Shown here in pieces: positions 11,936 to 24,811 of a DNA stretch of 64,000 nt. Positions within the stretch are counted from its first letter, which is position 1. Each line of letters starts with the position of its first letter. A model generated the notes under the pieces. The model was not told the origin of the DNA and made no database searches. It saw nothing but the letters and a program-made list of their open reading frames with translations. The position numbers and the translations under genes are program-made. The DNA comes from Casuarius casuarius (taxonomy: Eukaryota; Chordata; Aves; Casuariiformes; Casuariidae): contig PTFA01000197.1 of the NCBI GenBank assembly GCA_003342895.1, forward strand, positions 434,001 through 498,000, read 5' to 3'.

Positions 11936-14900
11936 CCACAGATAACACCTTGCGACGGAGAACTCTCTCTTCTCAGTAGCCTGTGAAAGCAGGCATAATA
12001 CAAAGCTTAAGGCTACACATTAAACAAAGAGAAGAAAAAAAAATACTGAATCACTGCTCAGTCAGGAAATGTCATACATCCTGCATACGGAAGCAGGCAG
12101 GGGTCCTGTGTTAAAAGACAGTATGCAGTTCTGAAATCATTACTCTGTAATGCATGCACACAAGAGTGCCAGGTTAAGATTACAACCTTAATTCTGGCAT
12201 TTTCTTCCCTTTGAAGTGCTTGCCTTTGCAACCTAAACAATATTCGTCTGACACAGTTGCATGTGCATAATATATAAAAGGCTCTTGGCTCAGGGGCCTT
12301 GCACTTCACAGAACATTGCAGCAGTCCCCCTGAGTTTTCCTCCCCAGTTATTTTGCTTCCAGCTTATACCGGTTTTGCAGCACTGTATTAGAGCCAGTAA
12401 CAGTATGAGATCAGTGACTTTTCCTGTCTCCCTTCTTTACCACATGCCCTTCCTCAGACCTGGTTTCTCACCTCCAGCCACCCACCCTTCAGCTTTAGCT
12501 CCCTCATGCTGACTTTCATTGCACCACTGTTAATTATTTGCTTGGGCATTCATGACCATAGGACTACAAGCACAGGCAGAGGTCTCACTGTGTGAGAGAT
12601 GAAGCAGCTGAGGGTTCCCTAGTTTCAGAACAGCACTATGAGCTCGCAGTAATATGAGCATTGCCTTTCTGCATCTTCCCCAGTTCTGGTTCCTGCTGCA
12701 GAGGTCCTTGTCTCCACCATCTGCTCCTTTGCTACCCCCTGCCCAGTAACTACACTGGTAGAAGGCAGAAGGAAAATCCTTGGCTCATCACATCTGTCTA
12801 CAGTTGCAGTATTCAGGCTCTTTCCAAACCCAGATCTTCTAACACCTTCACTGCTATCCAGCTTCTGTGGTCTCAGAGTCTTTATCCATATCTTTTTACC
12901 CAAGCAGAGGCTGAATCATCCCTTACTTTTCACCTGAAGAGGACAAAATCTCTGGCTGCTTCTTCTGGGATAAAAATCTCTTCAGAGAACTTCTGGAATG
13001 GTTTTGTTCTTTCTACTTCAGCCAAGAAGAAAAACGCGCCCAAAACCTCATGCAAGGATGCATGCAACATGTTCATGCCAAATGAAACAAAACCACCATC
13101 TAATTATCAGGATCAAAAAGCTCCAGAGACACTGATACCTCTTCTGCGTTTAGCCACCAAATTTATCTCCAGATGATAAGATTGGAAGAGAAGAGTTCTA
13201 TGACCAAACACTTTTTCAGACCTGCTCTGGTGGTGCCATTCACACATGCTAATGCTATTCACAAAGAAAATAAGACTAGAGGAAAATATTTCCAAGCCTT
13301 TGGTGGTCTCCGAGGCTCCCTGAAAAGTCTGCTGAGCTCACAGTCACAACCTCCTTGCCTCTAGCAAGACGTTCCCATTTTCTCACCTCTCCATGCTTTT
13401 GTCCTTTCCCATTAAGTTAATGCCATACTGCCAGCTGGGGCAATACAGGCAGCCCTAAGACCCTATTCCCTAGCACTGCTTGGGAGTTTCCCAACAATAT
13501 GGTTCTGGTTGGAATTGGGCTGATTCTTCAAGCCTGATATGATTAAGGTGGGAGTAGGGGGCTGATGCATCAAATACTATGCATACGGAACAAAAATAAT
13601 TTGGAAATTGCCCAAAAAGAGACTAGTTCCAAAATAAGAAGAGTTCAGGGCTTCTTTTTTAATATTGATTTTTTTTTTTTTATTTCTAGTAAGAATACTT
13701 ATCAAAAGTTGAAAAGATGAAAACAATACAGAAAGACCAACCCAGTGCAAAACAGACATGTGGCCAATCCTCTTCTCCCTGGGATCATCACACAGTCAGA
13801 GCAAGATTCCTCCTTCACTTACATCCTTTGTCCTGTTCTGTTGTAAGTTACTTTCCTCCTTCCTGTTTCTTGTTCCCTCTCTCCTTTCCTCTCTCCTGGC
13901 TCTCTCCTCTTTGGCTCTCCCTGGTGAACAGTGAGCCACAAGAAGCATTCCTGGGCTAGAAATTAACATATTAATGAAGAAATAGCCTTGAAGAAGGGTT
14001 GAGAGATGGGGAGAAACACAGATATGAGGCAGGCAGAAAAAAAAAGTAACAAAGAGAAGATATAATGAAGAAGGGACACAGAGGCAAAGCACAAAGGGAG
14101 AAAAAACGCCTTTCTCAGGAACTTGTGCTGCTTCAAACACTTCCATGGGAAAAAGAGATGAAAGAGAGGAAAGAATAGAGGTGGAGAAAATGGGGTGGTT
14201 CTTCTATTTTAAAACAAGATTTAATTTTTTTGTAAAAGAGAATCACCTATTAAAAGAAGGATGAGAAAGATGGAGGATGGGAGCAAGGGAGAGACACATG
14301 GGAATAACAGAGACACACAAAGGGGACATATCTGATAACAAGGACATTGGGCTCATCCCTGGCTGTTTGCAAATCACCATGAGCATGGAGGCACGGATAT
14401 GTCAGTATACAAACTTAGCGCTCAGCTCTGTGGATTATTGCATCCCCCGCAACCGTTCTATTCTCTCCTTCCTCAATGTACTTCTGCAAGCCTGCCCCAA
14501 AATCATATTGAAAAAGGGGAAAAACGTCAATTAGCAAAGACTACTGTTGGTCTGGCAGGCACACAAGAGCCCCACTCGCAACCCCTCTCAGCGCTCTCTC
14601 AGGCAAACAGTGGGAAACCCATTAGGATCAGTGGGTTGAGGAGGAAGTCACAAAATTGCCAGTGAGCTCAAAAATCTAAGCACTTGTTCAATCATTTGTT
14701 CCTTACTTGACTACCCACCACTAACATTCTGGTGAGATGCACTGCAGAAGTATATATTTTAAATTCACTCTAGCACCCACTGCCACTCCCATGCCTGCTA
14801 ACAAGGCAGGAGGCAAAAAAGGATTCCTGGCACAAAGAAAGAACGGGAGGAAACAGCATCTTTAGTGAGGAAATACTGTGAAACCAAGATGCTCAAGGAC

Positions 14901-17900
14901 TTGACTAGGAAAGCAAGCTTTTTGGCATAGGTCTTCATCAATAACAGTGTGAGATGCTACCTGAGAGCCTTTCCTATAAGCCAGACCTCTCTCAGTTTAT
15001 CATCATCTTTCATAGCAACTGCCACCACAGAACTTGTTCCACTGATTCCTAGTCATGCCTCTCCAGTCCTTGGTCACTTCCCACACCCAAATAAACGTGC
15101 ACCTCTCCCTTATTTCTTCTCCCAGACCAGGTAGCCTGCCATAGGTGCTAGCAAACAGCCTCCCAGGCACCTCATTTTGGCACTGTTTTACTCAGAGCAA
15201 CCACACTCTCTGGAGTGCTGAGGGCTCACTGTCTCCTGCAGCACCCACCTTCAGGCCTAAAGGTTACGTGAATGTTGTTATGCCTGTGCTTGCTTATGTC
15301 CTTTACCAGTCCCACAGCTCCTTTCCTCTGGATCTCAGAACTTTCTCTAATGGTGAGGGAAGAAGGACCAAGGACCGTTTCTCACTCAACCACCTCCAAA
15401 TGAGATCCTTACGTGCCTCCACACAATGTTGCTTTCTAAGGCTTTAAAAAGCTTCCAGGATGAGCTTCTATCATAAATACAGCAAATTTATATGGCTTCT
15501 TTCCCTTGACTTCTCCTCAGGCAATGACAAAAGGGTGCAGGAATTCACTGGTCTAGGACTCCCCACTGGCCAGCTTTAACAGAATAGGTATAGCTGAGGT
15601 CACAACATTTATGCAGCTCTCTGGCTTTCAGTGCTGCTGCTCTAATTTGTGGCAGCTGAAAAGGCAGACTACAGACCATGCAGAAAAATAAAGGTCAGTG
15701 CCACCCACAGCCCACCCACTTGGGGAACCAGCTGCGTGCCAGTTCAGGAGAGATCAGGAACAGCCTGTGTTCCCTTCGCAATGAAGGCTGTAAAACCAGG
15801 CCCCATGACACTTCATTTCCCCAAGCGCTCCTCCTTCTGCACCACATCCTCACACTCCTTCTCTATCTTTCCCTGTCAGTGCCTTTCTCCAGGGAAAGTG
15901 CTTCCACTCTGCCAACTGATGGCTGTGATGAAGGTGTCAGAACTGGTACAGCTGAGCACAGAGATGTAGGATCCCTTCTCCAGGTTTTGTGAGGGTCCAG
16001 AAGTGGATGAGAAAAAGGAAGGCAATGGGCCACCTGAATCACAGTGCAAACCAACCTGATTGCAAATGGAAGATGGTGCATACCTCTCACTCAGGTGCTT
16101 GAGCTGCTCCTCCACTCTCCTAGTGCTAAGCCTATCTCCTGAATGACTAAACACACTGTGTACTGGCTCACATGGTACTTCCAGTGCCACCCACTGTTGA
16201 CAGTGCCACGCTCTTCTCATTCTCTTCCCTTACTCTGCCAAACTTTCTTGTTAAGCAATTTCACGGAAGTATAATAAACTATCCCAAATCAATTTCACAG
16301 CGTTTCTAAGCTTGCACCTTCATCAATTCAAACTTAAGCTTTCCATGAAAAATTGCTTGGAGAAATAAATACAAATCAGTAATTTGTTTTAAGCAAAATT
16401 CTTGCTCTAGCCAGTCAAACTGGAGCCTTTCCCAGAACTAGCATCTTTCCTCAGCAACCAGAGAAACTGTGAGTTGGCACCTTCTCCAGGGTACTTGTTT
16501 CATCTCACCAGTAGTCTCATACTGGCAAAAGGCAAGACCTCCTCCTCCTCACAGCTAAATTAATATCAAAATAGATCTTCAAGTAGAGCCCCCCCCACCC
16601 CAAGCCGTCTCAACACCATGCTTGCAAGGAAAGAAAAGGAAAATGAAGCTGAGAAGAGGAAGAGGACAGCAGCAGCAGAAGAGAACAGCAGAACATGCAA
16701 AACTCTGAAAGACTGGTCCTGCTGTATCTCCTGAAAGTGGGCAGGCCAAGGGGCTGCAGAGCTCAACATCGCATGCTCTCTCCAGAGCAGCTATTTGACG
16801 AGGATACGTATAATGCATACTGAAGAGCAGTTGCTAGATCTTCAGATATATTCAGAGGCTGTAAGCGTCTACGCTTTGCACCTCAAAGACTGCAAGTCCC
16901 TTGGTGATGCTGGAGAGAGTTTTTTCATGGCTTGAGCAGCAGCAAGTACTCTTCTGAGTTCTCACTGTACCACATATTAGCACTAAGATGCAGGAGGGCA
17001 GAGTCAGCATCTTCAAGAATAGGGTAGAAAGCATTTCTTGCAGCAGTCTGTGCTTGAGGTACCTCCTGCCATTCAAAGGGCTTTATCAGCCAGCATCCCA
17101 TTATTTTTAAAGGGGAAGAGAACTACGAAAAACACATCCTTTTTGTGGGATCATCTTTTATTTTATAGCATCTGTTACCCATGTGGCTTCCCAGAGCATC
17201 ATCACACTCAACCCTTTTGCTCCCCACCTGGTTCTAGTTTTCACTGCCAATGCCCAGTGGCAGGGTCATAGCAGTCTCACTGGACTTCTCTCTCTGCCCA
17301 GGACTGAGTTTCCAGGAAAATAATCAGTGTAGAGTCTGGATACATCTGCCCAAAACATGTCATCACCTTGTGATAAAGGAGGTCCCTCAAAGCACATATC
17401 ATCTGCTGGTGGAATCTGCATGCTGGAAAAGCTGCCAGCTTCCTTCCTGAAACCACTTCTGCCGGCTGGCTGCTCTGCACAGGCACATGAGAAGCATGTG
17501 TGGCGCTGCCGCTAATCTCTTGTGCTTATTAAAACAGCCCTAATGTCCTGGCCAAAATCCACCTGTAGCATTTATATTCTGCCAGCTGAAATTTCTCTTG
17601 CAGCTCCAGCCAAGTGTAGTGTTCGCCTCTGCTTTGTACTGTGCGCTGTTAAACAGCTGCACTATTTCACCCCTGAGATGGCTGAGTTTTAGTGGAGAAT
17701 TAAGCCATGCCTTTCTACTTCGTGAAGTGCTCTGGATTTGCAGATAAAAGATACTATAGCCTGTCATAAATAAATGTAAGATGCTGACACTGCTACTGGA
17801 GGTAGCCATCTTGCTGAAAAATGATTTCATTTGTGACACTAATAATACAGTGAAGAACACGGGGTGTTCTGACACTGAAAACTCATTTCCATCTCGTTTT

Positions 17901-19144
17901 AATACTGCTTCAAAAATATATTAAAAAAAAACAAGTCAGCATTTGTGTGTTTTTAACCATCATCAGGCCACAGAGATACACTGGTTTTCAGACTAATGTG
18001 GCAGCTCTCTTCCACACTGACCACACCATCAGTGGGTGAACTTTTCATCCGATTAGCTGCCATCTCTCCAGATCCTCACAAAGAGCAACTTTAAGTTCAC
18101 CTACTCTGTTTTTCAAGCATTTTTCATGGTACATTACTGCAGAGAAAAGCTTTAATCACCTTACAATCTTTACTCAATCAAGACAGGTGTGGAGACCCGT
18201 TAAGTGTGATAGAGCAAGCTCAGAAATCTCTCCACAGGGCTGGAAAAGAACTTTCTTTGTACATAAATGGCTGGCAGCATTCAGTCTGATGGATCATCTC
18301 AAGGGCACTATGCTTAGATTTTCATATGCATTTTATATTAAGGTGCTTGCAGACTTGAGTAGGGACATTTTTATTACTTAAATCAGGAGAGAATACACTG
18401 CAGGACTGATAGAATAGATAGCATACTGGACAAGCCGACAGGTCTCTGCCGTTTCTAGTTTCCATTTCACTATTTCATTCACATTTAAACATTCTAAATA
18501 TCAACAATTCTAGATCATTTTTCATTCAAATACTTCATGAAATTTAGCATACAGTGAGTGTAGGCAAAAAAATATTACACAAAGGTAACATACACTACCT
18601 TCAAAAGTTTATACTTACTTCAAAATTGATTTTTCTAACCTAAAAAAAGCTGGTATCTTGAGTTGAACATTACATACCAATTTTTGAAGTTTGAAAGTGA
18701 AGCTAGCTTTGAGTTATTTGTCCACACCAACAAAAAACACACTGTTGAATAATTGTCTGAAAGCAGAACAAATGCATTTATTTCACACTCTCATAATTCA
18801 AAATTGGATAACTAGGGCTTTTTGCTCAGATTTTCCAAAATATTCACCTTTGGACTGAGAATGAAATAAATTTTGCAACATGAAACAAAACATATTTAAA
18901 AATATATATAGCTATTCGAAAATAGGCCAATAGAGAGAGAGATGAATTACACACAGAAGTCTGGATCCCTCACAGTTAACAGGTGTTTGACACCAAGTTT
19001 GGTCCATTAGAGATGAGTATTCAGCTGTCCCACAGATATGCAGATCCACATTTTCCCCAAATTTGGATGCAAGACTCAAGTACATCCTTAAAGCAATGAT
19101 TCTGAGAGGAATTTCATCAGCAGCATCCAGTCAATAGTGCTCTA
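11936..19144. other. Intronic sequence, nothing firmly recognised
   Basis: Unique intron. Simple tracts include the poly-T at 13667-13681, the A-run at 14037-14045 and AT-rich sequence at 18530-18920 with short TA runs near 18902. The longest open frame (12661-13176, plus) has no recognisable domain, and its composition matches the surroundings. A block at about 17500-17960 reads like conserved non-coding DNA. No gene is supported. Confidence 0.55.
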
Positions 19145-19212
19145 AGCCTCAATTCAGCAAAACACTTAACCACAAGCTTAGCTTTAAACGTGCACAATGA
19201 TTTCTTGGACTA
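19145..19212. repeat. Candidate fragment of an ancient sauropsid palindromic repeat
   Basis: AATTCAGCAAAACACTTAACC, then ACAAGCTTAGCTTTAAACGTG, follows a widespread sauropsid motif that I know as cagcaaagcacttaagcacatgcttaactttaagcac. I recognise the pattern but not a formal family name. Only one arm of the palindrome is visible. Confidence 0.5.
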
Positions 19213-22200
19213 AGCACATACAGCAAAGACCACTTCACTCGCCCCTAAATTGCAGGTGCCTCTAGAGTGGAATAGGCCAGCTGTGTTACAGCATTTACGA
19301 ACATTGCACGATGGTATAGGACAGAAGGTGGAAAAGAATATCATATCTAAAGTTAAACTCTAGGAATGGTTTTAAAACAGCAGAATGTAATAAAGGACAC
19401 ACCATGGTTAATGTCTTGACTCTTTGCCAAAAAAGGCCACCTGATTTTTTTTTTCTTTCCTTTATTCATGTATTTCTGTATCTTTTATTCAGATCATGAA
19501 TGCTGTCCCAGCTCCCCGCCTCAAACCCCGGGGATGGAGCCACTAGGCGGCGTACTGGGCTGATGCCTTATTAAACCACATTTTGAACTGAAATTGCATC
19601 AAAGAGAAAAGAAAGCTGCTCCAGAGTTGCACAGGGAGCCATAGCAACACAGCTGTTCCTATTTTTAAAAACTTGAAAGATAGTAAGAACATTAAGTCTG
19701 AGGAGAAAAAAAAAATCCTTCTATCCAAAAAAAAGGATGCATGGGTTCTTTACAGGATCTAGCGGTGAAATCGCAAATGGCTAACCATTGATTTACAGGG
19801 TGCAAGTTCAGAAAATACCCATAGCTCCAACAAGTCAGTCCCTGAAGGAAGGAGGCTATTTCTCAACTTCCCTCTGCTATGCTGCTAAAGCAGGTTGTCA
19901 AATTCCCTGGGGTACTTCATAGCCTACAGGACTGCAATTGTATTTTGTGACCAGAGGAAGATGCAGCTCTAGCAAACACTAATCATAGCCAAAGCTGGGT
20001 TGGTGGTTTGCCACTGCTTCCTTGAGCTCTACTGTAGAGGAAGGAATTTGGTTTGCTTTTCATGAACAGTAGGGAGAGAGCCTGAGCGCACAAGTTAAAG
20101 CATATTGTCACCAGCAAGTGAAGCTGACACAGTATTAGCACTAATCAGACTTGGCTGTGGAACAGATGTCTCAGAGGGCTGGAAGCAGAACATGGTGCAG
20201 AACATCGAAAATGATGCTGCATACCAAAATTCATTCTCAGCTGGTAGATTTTGATGATCTTTATGAAATGGTTCTGTCTTCTAATCAAGAGAAAGCCCTT
20301 GCCTAAAACCCATCACTTCACTTGAACCATCCCACCTTAGCTTAACCACAAAGAAAAATCAAAAATTCAGCTGTTCCCACAGAACAAGTGTCTTCTCTCT
20401 GCGTCAGAGAAAGCCTTACCCCGCAAGACCAAAGCATCCTGTGGGAAATGCTGAAGAACAAAGTAGCCAGCCTTTCTGCTATCTTCTTTCCCCCATCATA
20501 TATTCCCTTTCAGAAGCCAGGGGTCTTCAGCGTCCTACCAGTGTGCTGAGTTGGATTTTAGACCCTTCCCTGGATGAAAGCTGTGCCTCCCACTGCCTTA
20601 ACCCAAGCACTGGGTTTAGAGGCTGGACAAAGTAAGGAGGACAGACAGACACAGACCTTGCCATTCTGTGTTGGGCACCATCAGCAGCCCACCCTAATCG
20701 GGAAGGTTTGGGTCAAGAGTCACTGCAAAGGTGCCCTCAGCATCCCCCACACCTGCGCTCCAGTAGGGAAGGAATCAGGAACAGAGAAGATGAACGAGAG
20801 GAAATCAACAATGCCCCAGGACACGGCAAACAGATCTGTTCCCCCCTCTACCACCCGCTGGGCTGTACCTGCTCATTGCATGACGAGGGAGAGGAGTAAC
20901 CAATAACCCCAGGGTTACTAACACAGAACCTTTCATGAGAACAGAGCAAACATGACAGGGAGAACCAAACACAGTTACATGCATGCAGGATAAATAAAAT
21001 GCAAAAGGAGATGTAGGACAGAAAAAAAGAAAGTGATGGCAGTATGCGAGCCACAGAGAACGAGGTGATGTACAACAAGGGTCGCAGGGAGGCAGAGAGA
21101 CCCTGACTGACACAGGAGGCACTGGCCAGCCCCAGCCTCCAGCTGCCGCTGGAACAGTGACAGGAACAAGCAGATTTCAGCAGCAGGGATCTCTAATCTG
21201 TCAGCAGTGTTCACTCCACGTGCTGCCAGCTAGCGCCAACCTGACAGCAGCCGGACACACCAACCAGCAGGAACATAATGAGCTGCTAACAAGACACTAG
21301 CTTAAAGGCTTTGAAAGGTCAAAAGTTATATATGCTCCCTCACCCTCCAAGTTTCTGAAAAGGGCAATTTCTGTATCCACAGGAACACACTGTTTTTATC
21401 TTCTCTCTTTTCCTTCCAGGAGTTAAGAAACAAGTCCAAATGTAGTGCCTTCCACCACTGGAGCAGCACTGGGTTTAAGGGCTGGCGCATGGCTTCCAAG
21501 ACACTTGACAAGCAGCTAGATGTGGCCTCCCAAAAGTCAGTGAGACCTCAGTACTGTCCAGAGCTCATGTTTGTTAGCAAGAGATTCACTCACCAGTCTT
21601 ATCAACAGAGAAAGGAGCATCTGTGTCACCCTTTCTCCATTCCTGCTTTAAACTCCCTTCCTGAGCTTTGTTAAAGGTGTGGCTCATTCAGCTGTAAGAC
21701 AGTATAGAGCAGCTCCATGACAGTAAGTGTAAACGACATATGACTATTCTTGTGTCTGACAGGGCAGGCAATAGCTAACATGGCTGGAAAGAAGGCAGGA
21801 GGACAGGTTGGGAGAGGCCCTGGAAATGAAGAAGACTCTAGAGGGGCACAGGCACTGCAGAGGACACTTCTGTCGGCACTGATCTGGCAAAAGTGGGTTC
21901 AGGACGCTATGGGCATGGTGCTGCTCCTGGCTAGCAGGGTGGCACAAGGCCCTGAAGGAAACAAGGGCACTGTACACTTTCACAGAAACGTATGTGCCCT
22001 AGGGTCTTGCGTGTCATCCAGGAGAGCAATATATTCATACAATCCTATTGCAAGTACCTTCTCTCCTCACTGACTCAACCATCCAACTGTCCGAAACCCC
22101 CGTGATTCCTAATTACTACTAGGACAATGTGGTACTGTGAGGACAGAGCTTGCCCTGACTGTTCCAGGCAAAATAGTTTCCAGCTGCTCATCAAGGGCTT

Positions 22201-24771
22201 TTTTACATTTCTTAACTGCTTGGCATGGAAAGCTCCAGATGAAAGTTGGTTTCTCCCCCAAAGTGGAAGTATTATATATGTTCAGACAATGAACTGGGCT
22301 AGCTTGCCAGCTGTTTTCATATTTGTGGAATTTGAGGTGCAGAATTGAACCTACCTTTGTTCTGCTTTTAATGTATTTCTTTGCAAAACTAGTACAATTC
22401 CACATTTGTATTTTCATTCCAAAGCAAATGCTTCACTGCACTTTTTATTAAAATCAAATCTGGTGTGTGCAGCCTGGTGTTAAATGAGAGACTATTAAAA
22501 CCAATCAGTGTAGAACTCATTAGTTACCCTACAACAACAAACTAGTAGTTATGGCCCAGCATTCACAAGCAGCCATGACAACCAGTAGGAAGAACCAAGG
22601 TCTCGTGGAAGGCTATAATAAAACACAGCTTATGTAGCCCAGTGACTGCAAATATCCATATAAAACGGCTGAGCTTCAAATGATATGTGCCAGAAATCAT
22701 ATTCTTTTCTCATGACTCATCTCTGAGTTCCACTCTCAAGAATGCTCCTGTCATTTATATATTTCTTCCTATTTCTAAAATGTAATGAGGGGCACCCATC
22801 CTGAGCTCAAGGAAATCTGTCCCATCAATTAAAGTAACAAAATAAGCAGAAGGCTGTCTATAAGCAAAGCCATCTCAGCCCACTCACTCCTCAGCAACCA
22901 TGGTGAAGGGAGCATAGATGGGTTTTGCAGAATGCCTAGAAGGTTAGCAAACTCCCCCCTGGAAGAGCTAAGAGGAATGAATTCCAAATCTGAGGAAAAC
23001 CTTGTTAGAAACTCCTTCCTAACCTCTGTAATCATCTCATCCAGCAGAGGAGAGCACAGAGAGTAGTGACTTGCTGGATGTCCAGCAGAAGACTGACCAT
23101 TGAGATAACTATAAACTGGGTAGACTAAAATATTCAAACCCTTGCACAGATTTCTTTCTGGGACAATAGAGGAATAAATGAACAAGTACTTATTAATTCT
23201 AGATATCTGGACTCCAAATGACCACCTAAGCCTACTATCAGCAAAATGGAGATAAATCCCTCACTAGAGGAAAACTTCTTCAAGAACCGTTAAAAAATAA
23301 AACTAACAATACTTGTAAAACAAGCCTTTCTTAAAGTGTCATTTTCCTATTAGTTAATGGAGTTATCTCACCAGTGGGCTAATTTCTAGGACAAAAGTTG
23401 TAATATTCAATAGTCAAGATCATAATTCTCAGTTCCAATCCAACACAGAGAAGCATCAGTTTCAAATAGACAAGAAACAGTTGCTATGAGACCATTATTA
23501 ATATGGCAAGACGCAGACCAAACACCTACATTGGTGAGAAATGACATTTAGCTAAAAGTCCATCCCGATTCTTTCTGTGCTTGCAGCCATTAGATCAAAC
23601 AAAACTTTGTTTGCACAAGCACTTGTAAAAACAAAAAGTGTCAGTGTAAGAAAGGGTAGAGTCGTGGAGAAACCGAGCTTGCTTTCTAAACCCCTGCAGC
23701 ATTCAGTTCTTTTCTCCTTACTCCATCATGCACCCAGATCAACCACCAACTGAGACTACATGGAGCAAGATCATTTGATTTTAGTCTAGCTAAAATAAAA
23801 AAAAGCAAGAAGTGGTCAGGGTTCAAAGGCAGACGTTGGAAAATGACTGATTCACAGTCTCACTATATAATGTGCCCCAGATGAACTAAATCATACGCTT
23901 TTTTTCAGTTGGTTACGTCACTCTCCAAACAATAAAATGGGAAAATTCCTTTATCACACCATCTCCCAGCTAGGGATTTGAAGCAAATTGGACCACTTTA
24001 GAATAGCTTCAAGAGTTTCTGAAACACCAGCTACATGGTGATATATTTTCTGAGGTCACACACACTTTGCAGTCTCCCCAGACATCAAGCCCACATACAT
24101 ACATTTCTCTATTCTGTGTAGGCATGCTGAGGGGGAACTGCAAGCTGCAGATGGCTGAATATAGTATTGCTGGGTCTGGGGCAGGACTAAAATTAGTGTT
24201 GCAGAACCTGAAGTCCAGTCCAAAGCAAGCCTGACTGTTTCGCAGACACACATGTATTACCACTGCATGTTTTGCACAGCGCACGAATGCTGGGGGATCC
24301 TAGGAGATGAAAGATGTTAGAGACAGTATGAAGCAGCCAGTATCAAAGAAAACTGAGCATATCTGTAGAATCTACAATACCCCCCAAAAATGAAACATTT
24401 CAGGACAGGTTTAAAGTTTAGCACATGGTGCGTTCAATGGGACTTGAAGGTATGAACATAGATTATAACCATTAATCTTGGTAAGTGCTGGTTCAGGCAG
24501 TGAGGTGAACTCACATATTCATCTCCACTTCTTTGCACTTCCTTCACCCTCTCCTTTACCCTTCCTCCTGCCCAGACTCCAGGCTATGAGACTGAGGTGG
24601 AAGCAATCACATTCCAATCAAATCTTTGGACTTTCAAAAACAATGGCTTATTTTGGACACCACTAGCTTACATATGCTAAAGATGCTCAACAGGAATCTC
24701 ATTTAAAAAGAAATCTAAGCACTCTCCCCACTGAAAGTCACACCTCTTAGACATCTCAAACCCCCCCCCCC
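19213..24771. other. Intronic sequence, nothing recognised
   Basis: Unique intron with a T9 run at 19446 and A-runs near 19706 and 19727. I see no gene, RNA gene or repeat family that I can support. Confidence 0.55.
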
Positions 24772-24811
24772 NNNNNNNNNNNNNNNNNNNNNNNNNNNNN
24801 NNNNNNNNNNN
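24772..24811. other. Assembly gap (40 Ns)
   Basis: Forty Ns lie between a run of eleven C and CCCC followed by A9. The flanks suggest a homopolymer or G-quadruplex-prone tract that sequencing could not cross, rather than a random break. Confidence 0.99.

Noticed and set aside
12661..13176. 171-codon open frame on the plus strand
   Set aside because: The longest frame apart from the GRIN2B exon, but it has no recognisable domain, composition matches the surrounding intron and it overlaps a frame on the other strand. Expected by chance in 64 kb.
22920..23070. Possible CR1 fragment (aggaaaaccttgttag...ttcctaacctctg)
   Set aside because: Only short phrases are CR1-like and they do not follow the consensus order.
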